10,353 bases of DNA from Hyphochytrium catenoides (taxonomy: Eukaryota > Sar > Hyphochytriomycetes > Hyphochytriales > Hyphochytriaceae): NCBI GenBank assembly GCA_900088475.1, contig FLMG01002363.1:1-10353 (forward strand), written 5' to 3'. A program made the position numbers and the translations under genes. Positions within the stretch are counted from its first letter, which is position 1, and every line of letters starts with the position of its first letter. This document shows, in pieces, positions 1 through 7,084 of the stretch. The notes beneath the pieces were generated by a model, which saw only the letters and a program-made list of their open reading frames with translations, was not told the origin of the DNA and ran no database searches.

Positions 1-2
1 AG

Positions 3-209
3 GAGACCAAGGTCAAGCGGCGCCCGGGCCCGGGCAAGGAGCGGTGGCGAGCCAGATCAAAGAAGAGAGAAAGTAAAAGCGCCGGGAGAGAGGAGAGAGA
101 GTGCGAGGAAAACTATGAGAGTAGGGAAAAGGAGAGAGTGCAACTTTTCTCAATCAGGAGGCGAAGACTATGCCAAGAAAGCGGACTCACAAGCCTGGAG
201 CACACCTAG
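3..209 (+). CDS. Possible partial exon entering from the left edge, weak
   Basis: The frame is open from the window edge to a stop at 207-209. Its first 15 codons all end in G or C and read ETKVKRRPGPGKERW, followed by a Lys/Arg/Glu-rich tail. A donor-like AAAGTAAAAG sits at 70-79. The codon bias suggests the end of a plus-strand gene converging on this region, but the tail grades into GA-rich sequence and no family is visible. Confidence 0.2.
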   Translation, partial: ETKVKRRPGPGKERWRARSKKRESKSAGREERECEENYESREKERVQLFSIRRRRLCQESGLTSLEHT

Positions 210-283
210 GAAAGAAGGATTCTCTCTCTTCTCCAGTCTTCTTTTTAGTTGCACTTCCCAGCATCTTAGTGCTCTTCGCTCTT

Positions 284-305
284 TCTCTCTCTCTCTCTCT
301 CTCTC
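284..305. repeat. (CT)11 microsatellite
   Basis: Perfect TC dinucleotide run on the plus strand, read directly. Confidence 0.95.
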
Positions 306-512
306 CGGCCTCTTCCCATGGGGGTTGCGAAGGGAACACGCCGGCAAACAATGGGACGCTTGGAGACCTGGGATCTGGATGAGCTGTGCGCGTCAAGAGG
401 CAGCCGGGAGGACTGGAGGCAAGACGCACGACAAGCTGCAAGACACGGCAGGGGTAGGGACGAAGGACAGAAGGAGAAGGGAGAAGATAGGACAAGCATG
501 AGGAGGAGAGCA

Positions 513-520
<8 letters not shown>

Positions 521-546
<26 letters not shown>
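521..546. repeat. (GA)13 microsatellite
   Basis: Perfect GA dinucleotide run on the plus strand. It is the one purine run among the pyrimidine runs of the left flank. Confidence 0.95.
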
Positions 547-1111
547 TGTGAGGGAGAGACTCTGTCTCTTCTGAGCTTGCCTATCGTAGCACCAAAGCCG
601 AGAGAGACTCCAGTGACTGCGCCACGGCATCAATAACTTAACACTAGCTTATGGCTCTTCCTCCGTCCGATCTTTGCTCTCCACATCCCTCTGTCTTCTC
701 TCTTTCTCTTCCCCTCTCTCTCCCCATTCATCTCCGCTCAGGTCTTTCTCCCCTTATCTCTCTCCATTGTCTGACTTACACGCTAAGGCATCGTCTTGTC
801 TAGTCCTCTAGTTATGACTCTCTTGGATCACTTCCTCTCTTTTCCTTTCACTCTTTCTCGGTCCCAACGCCATCGCTGTCCCGCCTCGCTTCCCTTTTTT
901 CTTACCCGTCTTCAGCAGAGAGTCCAGGGTCCTTAGGATCTAAGGAGAGAAGTAGGTGTCTGAGCTATAACCTTAGGGAGCTCAAAAGAGAAGAGGGAGA
1001 AAAATGGAGGAAGACGGGTCGCTAGAGGAAGTAATGGAGGGGGAGACAAGCTGAGAACGGTTAAGAAGAGAAGTGTTGTCTATTACCGTCTCTATGGTAA
1101 TCAGTGACAGT

Positions 1112-1136
1112 TCTCTCTCTCTCTCTCTCTCTCTCT
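1112..1136. repeat. (CT)12 microsatellite
   Basis: Perfect TC run on the plus strand, followed by an imperfect TG/TC-rich stretch to about 1180. Confidence 0.95.
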
Positions 1137-1236
1137 TCTGTGTGTCTCTGTCTGTCTGGGTGTGTCTCTCTCTCTCTTTTCGTCTCAACTCTATAGCTCA
1201 GTAGGACCTCGAATTGATCTATCATCGAGCACCCAC

Positions 1237-1240
<4 letters not shown>

Positions 1241-1267
<27 letters not shown>
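1241..1267. repeat. (CT)13 microsatellite
   Basis: Perfect TC run on the plus strand about 50 bases beyond the end of the membrane-protein open frame. Confidence 0.95.
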
Positions 1268-1270
<3 letters not shown>

Positions 1271-1317
1271 CTATCCCCACTCGGTCCATGGGTCTTTGTC
1301 TTCCTTTCGTCTCTCTC

Positions 1318-4300
1318 TCACCCGACCCAGCCTGTATATTGACGCCGCAGAGGCGAGGTGGAGGCGGAAGGAGAGAGCGGCGTGACTGCCATCTCTGCCA
1401 TAGACGTCGTATACCGGAGCACCTCTGAGACCTCCTTCTTCCTACTGCTCAGCGCTGAGCGGAGCATGAGGAAGATTTCCTTATTGTAAGCGTTGTTCAC
1501 CAGATTTCTCAGGAGGAAGGCGCCCAGCGTGTAGAAGCGATTGAGAAGATAAATGCTCGGGTCCCAGTACTGATCGTTACTCTCTCCTCCCTCTTCTCCT
1601 CCCTGGCTGGGCAGCAGAAGGAGAGGCTTCTTCTCCATAGAAAAGACAAGGAAGAGGACGGCTGAGAGCTGGAGAAGTGTCACCCACGTGGTAAAGACCC
1701 AGGAAGCGTGCACCCAGCGCTTCTCCATGTACGCAGCATCGTGTAAGACACAGAGAACCACGGCCAGAATGGTGTTGAACACCATCAGAGACCGAGCATC
1801 CCAAGAGAAGAAGGCATGGGAAAGAAGGAGAAAGGAAGAGAGAGACGTCCCTAGAAGGAACCAGACGTCGAAGGACCGTAAAAGCTCTTTGACCAGCAGG
1901 GCATTGAGGTCTAACATCAGGACCAGCTGCAGCAGAATGGAGACGACGGAGGATCCGAGAGAGAGAGAATGAAGTGAGGAGAAGTAAGCCTCTTTCTGGT
2001 CTTCCCCTTCCCAGAGCTGAGGGAATGAATAAAGGAAGAATAGGAGAGAGCTCAGCGCATAGACGCCAGCGACCAAGACAGTGCCGTACTCCTCCCAGAG
2101 CCACTCCCCTTTCCTCTCTCCCGCGCAGGAGAAGAGGAGAGAGAGACATGAGAGGAATCGCCCTCTCGCTCTCTTCCCAAAAAGAGAGTTCCAAAGCATT
2201 TCCTGATAAGTGAAGGTCTTGGGCTCATAGGTTGGCACCATAAAGCGCATCATTTGCGGCTTCCTCTTGCTTCCGCCTCCTCTTTCTGGGCCGCCTCCTG
2301 CCTGGGAGGACGACGGGAGGTTCCTCTCTCTATAGCGAGGCTGCGAGACACTGCTGAGATGACTAATTGAGCTCTGGATAGACGACCTTGCCATTCCTCC
2401 TGCAGCCCCTCCACTCAACCGCAAGGGTCTCTCTCCTCCTTTCCAGATGGGCGGAGGGACAGTGCTAGGAGCGGTCTCTTCCTCCTCCTCCTCCTCCAAG
2501 TACTCGTCTGCGTAGTCGTCGAGGTCATGATCATCATCGTCTCCGTCGGACCCTGCCTCTTCTACGCCAGTGTCTCCTCCACCTTCGCATCGTTTGGCAT
2601 TCTCAAGCGACAATTGTCCTCCTGCTGGCGGTTGTCCGGTCTGATGATGCTGTGAAGGAGGCACTCTTCCGGAGAAAAGGGGCGAGAGGGCGCCTTTTAC
2701 CGTCTCATTCTCTCTTTTGGCGGCAGTCATGTCAGACTCTTTCTTCTCTCCACATTCTCTTCCTGCGGTTGGAACTTTAGCGTCACTTATCTGCTGTGCT
2801 CCTAATAGGCCGGGTTTTGAGCCTCTCTGCCTCTCTCCTGCTTTTGTTATCTCACCGATGCGTTGGAATGACCTTCTCTCCGGGATCACCGTGGTGGCAG
2901 AGAGGCGATGAAATCTCTTCTTCTCCTCTGGTAGCGCGCTTCGGTCTTTCTCCCCGTCACTACTCCGCCCCTCAGCAGCAGAACTTTGGCTATTGTTGGC
3001 CTCTCTTCTGGTTCTGGCTGTTCCGCCCTGAGGGCTCAATGAGGCAGTTCGTCTTCCGTCTCCCTCTCTCTTATCTCGTGTCTCGTCTTCTCTGATGACC
3101 ATCATGTTGCTCGCAATGGCGCGGAGAGAAATGAGGTTCCTCTTAGCAAAGGAGAGCCTGCTCTTGAGGACGATGAAGGATGAAGGGTACACCGCCATGC
3201 AGTACAGATTGCGCGCGAAGAAGGCGGTGAGCGTGTACAACCTGCAATTATGTCAGGGTGTGAGGGAACAGAGGATAAGAGATAGTGAAGTGAAGAGGAG
3301 AGAAAGGGGAAGAAGAAGGAGAGAAAAACAGAGAGAGAGAGAGAAAGAGAAAGAGAGAGAGAAACAGAGAGAGAGAGGGAGAGAGAGAGAGAGAAAACAA
3401 GAATCAGTAGGAGCTTTGAGAAGAGCGACTTGTTGGATGGGGGGCCGCGGCACGAGTCCAACCGAGTCGATAAGGATGAGGACGCAGTGAGAGTAGGGAG
3501 ACGAGAGAGAACTAAAGAGAGAGAGAAGTGAATGTTGCGGAGGTAAAAGAAGACCCAGCCCTACTTCTCCCTAAGAGAGGAGAAAAAAGAAACAAGCGTG
3601 AGTGTCGGTAAGAGATAGTTACCTATTGGCCGCCAGACCCTGCGTGACACTCCACCAGCTGCCTCCGGTCTGCATATCTCTCTCTTCAAGCATCTCCTTC
3701 GCCTTGCTCTCTACCTCTCCTATCATAGAAGCGACCGCCCCTTCCCATAGAATGGCAACGAAGATGATAAAGCCCCACATCTCTAGCGTCTTCGTGTTGG
3801 GCGGCAGCGCGTCGTAGAAGATAACGACCAGGATGGCAAAGGAGACAAAGAAGACTCCGACACAGCGGATATCCCAGTCCACAATGAAGCACATCAGCAC
3901 CATGAAGACCGTGGTCTCTACCATGAGAAACCAGGTCTCAAACTGAGTAAGCAGACGCCTGACGATGTCATAATTTAGCTGTGTGACAGCCTTCAGCAGC
4001 GGGTAGAACCCCAACCAGCAGCCGTAGGCCGTGTTATAGCGGAACTCTGTCTCTTCTGGAGAGGCCGAGGAAGAGGCAAGCGTCCCTCCCATACAGGCCA
4101 GAGACACAAAGATAGCGAGAGGATCGAGGAGAAGAAGCGGACGATAGCGACGGAAGAAAGTGCTGAAGCGTTGCTGCGCCTTCTTGCCCACGAAGTGAGA
4201 GAGGAGGGTCTTCCTCTCATCAACAGCCTCTATGTTTATGATTGGCGTCACGGCACGAACCAGGTTACGTCCCTCTTTCTTCTCTCCTCCTCCTCCTCCG

Positions 4301-5209
4301 AGAGCGGAGGATGCTGAGCTGATAAGGCCGGAGATGACCGTGGAGGAGCTATCAATTTGGGGGGCAAAGAGGAAGAGAAGGAGACAACAGGGTCCGCGAG
4401 AAAGCGGAAAGAGAGAGAGAAAGAGAGACAGAGAGAAACAGAGAGAGAGAGAGTGAGAGACCGACCGAAGGGGAGAAAGAGAGAGAGAGATCGAGAGCGA
4501 AGAATGACAGCAAAAGAAAGTCATGAGCAATCAGAGCACCAAAACGAGGAAACGGAGATTACAGAGAGAAAAGACGGAGATAAAAAAGAGAGAGGAAAGA
4601 GAGACAAGAGAGAGAGAGGAAACGGGGGCAACAGAGAGCAAAGTTAGAAAGGGTTAGAAGAGACAAGTGAAGCACGAGGTAGCAGGCGAGGCGAGGCTAT
4701 CAACTAAAGCCATCCCCGACTTAAAGAGACGACGGTGGTGCTGGCAGAGAAAGCAGGAGAGAGAAGGGATCAGAGAGGAAATATACAAGGGCAAAAGGAC
4801 AGTTGCCGGCTCTTCAATGAAAATGGACAATAGCTAAACAGAGTACGGACAAGGATCAGAAGCAGGAAGAAGCTAATGGAACCGGCCTGGGCTTGGGAAT
4901 AGGTTCTGAGTAGTGAGAGAGGAGAGAGAGAAAGGAAGAGAGTAGGAGAGAAGTAAGAGTGTATCTGTGTGACAGAAAGAGAGAGAGAGAGGCGCAGGAC
5001 ATAAGTGAAAGCTCAAGACCAGAGATGGCAGAGTCAGCACTATGTCCTTCTCTCACTTACCCAACGGCAGTTTTCCTGACCGCCGTGCCCACAGTGACGA
5101 GGGAAGAGTGCCGGGCCGGCGGAGGTGCGAGAGAATGAGTCCAGGAGGAGAATGGCGGCTCAGCTTTCCTCTGCGGAGAAGGCGCGGGCGCCACCTGCAC
5201 CACCGTCAT
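1318..5209 (-). CDS. Large polytopic membrane protein with two homologous membrane modules, function unknown
   Basis: Not recognised. Exon model: 5061-5209, 4851-4905, 4676-4740, 3623-4348 and 1318-3241, which gives 972 residues. Exons 4 and 5 are well supported, exons 1-3 tentative. Module 1 (about 144-375) runs GKKAQQRF, hydrophobic segments near 160-182, 195-214, 227-247, 250-270 and 278-299, then NRLYTLTAFFARNL (331-344). Module 2 (about 687-945) repeats the order: GKRARGRF, segments near 717-738, 759-782, 789-810, 816-836 and 844-866, then NRFYTLGAFLLRNL (899-912). A polar linker of about 300 residues with an acidic run separates them. The donor GTAACT at 3622-3617 joins an acceptor CAG before 3241, and the joined codons recreate the motif seen unspliced in module 2. 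Nothing shows whether it is a channel, transporter or scaffold. The TGA at 1320-1318 lies inside a GTGAGA donor-like string, so a further 3' exon is possible. Confidence 0.75.
1405..2178 (-). other. Membrane module 2 of the internal duplication (one exon)
   Basis: This module begins GKRARGRF and contains LNALLVKELLRSFDVWFL, then WDAR, a hydrophobic segment ending in DAA, and NRFYTLGAFLLRNL followed by a basic helix-like stretch. It has five clear hydrophobic segments plus the amphipathic last motif. Unlike module 1 it carries no intron. Confidence 0.8.
2251..3093 (-). other. Polar, low-complexity linker between the two modules
   Basis: About 280 residues with no hydrophobic segment, rich in Ser, Gly, Glu, Arg and Pro, hence probably disordered and outside the membrane. 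It holds an almost pure Asp/Glu run of about 24 residues (2476-2547), encoded partly by a CTC/TCC triplet repeat on the plus strand. The reading frame stays open throughout, which supports coding despite the low complexity. Confidence 0.65.
3242..3622 (-). other. Intron within membrane module 1, carrying a GA/CT microsatellite
   Basis: Donor GTAACT and acceptor TTGCAG on the minus strand. The plus strand carries a GA-rich run at 3296-3396, so the sense strand has a roughly 100-base pyrimidine tract a little upstream of the acceptor. Removing the intron restores the NRLYTL motif, which matches the intronless copy in module 2. Confidence 0.8.
3296..3396. repeat. Imperfect GA/GAAA microsatellite in an intron
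   Basis: GA runs interrupted by AAA and AAACA. On the sense (minus) strand it is a long CT tract upstream of the acceptor at 3242. Confidence 0.9.
4408..4490. repeat. Imperfect GA microsatellite upstream of exon 4
   Basis: GA runs broken by short unique pieces. The sense strand is pyrimidine-rich and ends about 60 bases before the chosen acceptor at 4348. Confidence 0.9.
4676..4740 (-). CDS. Candidate third coding exon
   Basis: Acceptor CTGCCAG follows a CT-rich tract, and the frame reads HHRRLFKSGMALVDSLASPAT before a donor GTGCTT at 4675-4670. It enters in phase 0 and leaves in phase 2, as needed to join the exon ending at 4348. Support is phase consistency and splice context only; no homology is visible. 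Confidence 0.35.
4851..4905 (-). CDS. Candidate second coding exon, hydrophobic
   Basis: It follows a long pyrimidine tract ending CTACTCAG and reads in phase from exon 1 as TYSQAQAGSISFFLLLIL, a likely start of a membrane or signal-anchor segment. The only donor that keeps phase with the next exon is the weak GTCCGT at 4850-4845. Other C-rich donors (GTCAAT, GTCATG) are used in the neighbouring SET gene, so this is not disqualifying. An acceptor about 60 bases earlier (CACACAG) is an alternative. Confidence 0.35.
5061..5209 (-). CDS. Candidate first coding exon of the membrane-protein gene
   Basis: ATG at 5209-5207 opens 49 codons rich in Pro, Ser and Ala, starting MTVVQVAPAPSPQRK, and runs into the strong donor GTAAGTGAG at 5060-5052. 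A TATA-like box lies about 60 bases upstream at 5268-5274, and an in-frame TAA bounds the frame upstream. It ends in phase 2, which fits the candidate exon at 4851-4905. The overlapping plus-strand frame is less convincing because it has no splice context. Assignment to this gene is inferred from strand, spacing and phase. Confidence 0.5.
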
Positions 5210-5267
5210 CCTCCCACCGCTTCCCTCCTCTCCCTTCTTTTTCACACGTGAGGACAAGCCATTAGCT

Positions 5268-5274
5268 CTTTATA
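5268..5274 (-). promoter_or_regulatory. TATA-like box, candidate promoter of the membrane-protein gene
   Basis: TATAAAG on the minus strand, 59 bases before the candidate start codon at 5209. With initiation about 30 bases downstream the 5' UTR would be only about 35 bases. An ATG at 5262 followed by a short frame would then lie upstream of the transcript. Motif plus position only. Confidence 0.35.
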
Positions 5275-5742
5275 AGTCCACTGCTGTCTCCTCTCTTCCC
5301 ATCGAAGCTATTGAAGGCTCTCTTACCAAGGAAGAGAGAGAGGTCCTATGAGGGAGGGGGAGAGAGAGAGACAGCTGCGATAGATCTTAACTCTTAAGGA
5401 ACCTAAGTCTTCATCATTGCCCGAGGTATTCTCTCCTCGCCTTTCTCCTTATTAGTCTTTCCCATGTCCATTAAGCGCTCTGTTCTGGCGCTCTCATAGC
5501 CTCAGCGCCGTTAGACAGCGCTAGAAGAGAGCAGCGGAAAGGGAGATGGAAGCAGTCGTCGGCGCCATTGGAAAGCAAGGCTTTGCTGGGGTACTGACGT
5601 AGAGAGGAAGTAGGAGGGAGAGAGATGGGAACATGCAGAGGTCCTTTGAGGCACTACTTCTAGAAAGAGTAGAGTCGAAAGGGAGAGATAGGAAAGGATG
5701 GATAGCCCAAAATCTGTGACAGGAGTCAGCGGAGAGGAGGTG

Positions 5743-5766
5743 CAGCAGCAGTAGCAGCAGCAGCAG
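5743..5766. repeat. Interrupted CAG triplet run
   Basis: Three CAG units, one TAG, then four CAG units on the plus strand. In a minus-strand frame this is a Leu run and in another a Cys run, but neither frame shows other signs of coding. Confidence 0.9.
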
Positions 5767-6020
5767 GGAAGCTGGAGCGATGGATGTGAGAGCAGAGCGG
5801 CGAGGAAGGCCGAGAGCAAGCAACAACTAGGTAAGGGAAAAAGAGAGAGCAGCCAACTATCTCTGGGAAGAGGTCAAGTCGACAAAGGAGAGAGGCACGG
5901 TAAAGTGTAGAGAAGAGAAGAGGAATGATGATGCAGAAAGAGGAGAAAGGGAAGGAGAGGGAGAAGAGAAAGAGAGAGATTAGTGAGGGACAGAAGAGGA
6001 AGAGGCAGAAGAGAGAAACT

Positions 6021-6042
6021 CTTCTCTCTCTCTCTCTCTCTC
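6021..6042. repeat. (CT)n microsatellite
   Basis: TC run on the plus strand, the only such run between the two genes. It directly follows purine-rich sequence, so strand polarity flips sharply near 6020. Confidence 0.9.
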
Positions 6043-6121
6043 ACTCTGCCCTTCTCCTTCCCACCATCGCATTGAATCATGTGACCCTCTTTCTACCTAT
6101 AAATCAACCGCCAGGGGTTGC

Positions 6122-6146
6122 TAACATTGTCAATGGGGCAATGTTA
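6122..6146. repeat. Inverted repeat (TAACATTG / CAATGTTA)
   Basis: Perfect 8-base arms with a 9-base spacer. An internal perfect palindrome CATTGTCAATG overlaps the left arm. Confidence 0.7.
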
Positions 6147-6243
6147 TACCTAATCCTTCGCCGCCACCAAGCTGTTACACTTCCTCTTCATCAAATGTAG
6201 ACGTTTCGTTACCAGACGCGATCCGGAATGAGGACGGATGGTC

Positions 6244-6284
6244 ATTTCCTTATGGGAAATAAAGATACGCCTATTTCGAATAGG
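6244..6284. repeat. Two adjacent short hairpins
   Basis: ATTTCC/GGAAAT with a 5-base loop at 6244-6260, and CCTATT/AATAGG with a 3-base loop at 6270-6284. Both have perfect 6-base arms, are AT-rich and are only 9 bases apart. Confidence 0.6.
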
Positions 6285-6326
6285 GAGGATTAATGGCTGA
6301 GAAACTAAGGGAAAAAATAAGAAAAA

Positions 6327-6347
6327 GAGAGATAGATAGATAGAGAG

Positions 6348-6409
<62 letters not shown>

Positions 6410-6421
6410 AGAGAGAGAGAA
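6327..6421. repeat. Compound (GATA)n/(GA)n microsatellite
   Basis: GATA tetranucleotides with short GA insertions (about 6331-6367) pass into an uninterrupted GA run to about 6402, then GAAA variants. It is the longest simple repeat in the window. Confidence 0.95.
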
Positions 6422-6450
6422 AGGAAGAGGCCAGAGCTGAGGCCTGCTTA

Positions 6451-6723
6451 TCAAGCCATAAACGGCGGTGAGACGACGCAGAAGCTTTCCAACAAGGAGG
6501 AGGTAATAAAGTGATTGGCGGCTGGCATGAATGTCTCTTCCCTCCTCTCTCTCGTGTCAGTCTTCTTCTTCACTATGATGACACAAAGGCGCCTTCCTCC
6601 TTTATCAGAGCCAGATGACGCACATTGTGAGTTGGAAAGGAAGAAAAAGGGAAAGACATCCTCGTCTTCTCTTTGAGGAAGATACAGGAATGGAAAAGCT
6701 GCGTAAAGAGGGCAGCGGGACAT
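6451..6723 (-). CDS. Small open frame of 90 codons, doubtful
   Basis: ATG at 6723 has a favourable context (CAACAACAATG) and lies downstream of a TATA-like box. The frame starts MSRCPLYAAFPFLYLPQRED, is rich in Phe and Ser, and ends at 6451. I see no recognisable domain, no repeat content in most of it, and no close relation to either neighbour. It may be real, a 5' exon of the gene to its left, or chance. Confidence 0.2.
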   Translation of the reverse strand: MSRCPLYAAFPFLYLPQREDEDVFPFFFLSNSQCASSGSDKGGRRLCVIIVKKKTDTRERREETFMPAANHFITSSLLESFCVVSPPFMA

Positions 6724-6830
6724 TGTTGTTGACAGGAGAGAGACAGCTGGATTGCTGGGGAGCGGCTGCGGACGTGGGGGGGAGAATAAACGCTGGGAAC
6801 ACTTGTGCGAGGATTAGGTCACATTAGAAG

Positions 6831-6837
6831 CTTTATA
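6831..6837 (-). promoter_or_regulatory. Second TATA-like box on the minus strand
   Basis: The same TATAAAG heptamer, about 250 bases past the SET gene stop and about 110 bases before the ATG of a 90-codon frame (6451-6723). It could start that small frame or an upstream transcript of the membrane-protein gene, or be chance. Confidence 0.2.
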
Positions 6838-6973
6838 GTGAGAGTGGGGCAGGACACTGGTTATTCCAAGGAACTCTTCGGCAGCAATGAAGTGAGGAGT
6901 GAATCAGTAAATAGCAGTGTAATGCTAGTCTCTGCGGGAAAGGTAGGAGGCGATAGAGCTCCTCCCAGAAGAA

Positions 6974-7054
6974 GAGAAAGAAAGAAAGAAAGAAAGAGAG
7001 AGAGGGGAGAGAGAGAGAGAAGACACAGGAGAGAGAGAGAGAGAGGTAGAGAGA
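6974..7054. repeat. Compound (GAAA)n/(GA)n microsatellite past the SET gene
   Basis: About five GAAA units followed by broken GA runs on the plus strand. It starts about 30 bases past the SET gene stop, within the likely 3' UTR or flank. Confidence 0.9.
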
Positions 7055-7084
7055 GTGGCTTACACTATAACAGAAGCATGTTAA

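Larger units (their letters stand above)
210..1317. other. Region without an established gene, pyrimidine microsatellites
   Basis: It holds (CT)n runs at 284-305, 1112-1136 and 1241-1267, a (GA)n run at 521-546, and pyrimidine-rich sequence at 640-900. A non-repetitive plus-strand frame lies at 318-470 (it includes MGRLETWDLDELCASRG) but has no convincing splice sites. No AATAAA on the minus strand marks the end of the gene to its right. Confidence 0.5.
3112..4188 (-). other. Membrane module 1 of the internal duplication (split by an intron)
   Basis: This module begins GKKAQQRF and contains LNYDIVRRLLTQFETWFL, then DWDIR, then a hydrophobic segment ending in DAL. After the 3242-3622 intron it continues with RLYTLTAFFARNL and a basic stretch. 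The same ordered motifs with near-equal spacing occur at 1405-2178: FETWFL to WDIR is 22 residues against 23, and WD to DA is 21 in both. Confidence 0.8.
5210..7084. other. Intergenic region between the two minus-strand genes
   Basis: About 1.9 kb. From left to right it holds a TATA-like box, a GA-rich stretch (5335-5372), a GC-rich piece near 5460-5560, a CAG run (5743-5766), purine-rich DNA (5830-6020), a CT run, a repeat-free island (6061-6300), a GATA/GA microsatellite, the doubtful 90-codon frame, a second TATA-like box and a GAAA/GA microsatellite. No poly(A) hexamer on the minus strand follows the SET gene. Confidence 0.6.

Noticed and set aside
1577-2194. Minus-strand frame of 205 codons inside module 2
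   Set aside because: It is an alternative frame of the same strand over the coding exon. The other frame has the repeated membrane motifs.
3095-3490. Plus-strand Arg/Glu-rich frame
   Set aside because: It is a translation of the antisense of coding sequence plus the GA microsatellite.
4349-4530. Upstream extension of exon 4 as a Ser/Leu-rich N terminus
   Set aside because: The sequence is a CT tract giving SLSLSL peptides. It is better explained as the pyrimidine tract before the acceptor at 4348.
5327-5345. Possible 19-base micro-exon between CATAG and GTAAGAG on the minus strand
   Set aside because: It lies upstream of the TATA-like box and candidate first exon, is CT-rich, and has no homology to test it.
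5511-5826. Leu- or Cys-rich minus-strand frames resembling signal peptides
   Set aside because: The hydrophobic run comes from the CAG/CTG triplet run, and no splice context or homology supports either frame. A plus-strand start at 5546 is equally weak.
6574-6580. ATGATGA resembling a snoRNA box C
   Set aside because: No box D or terminal stem at suitable distance. The motif is expected by chance.
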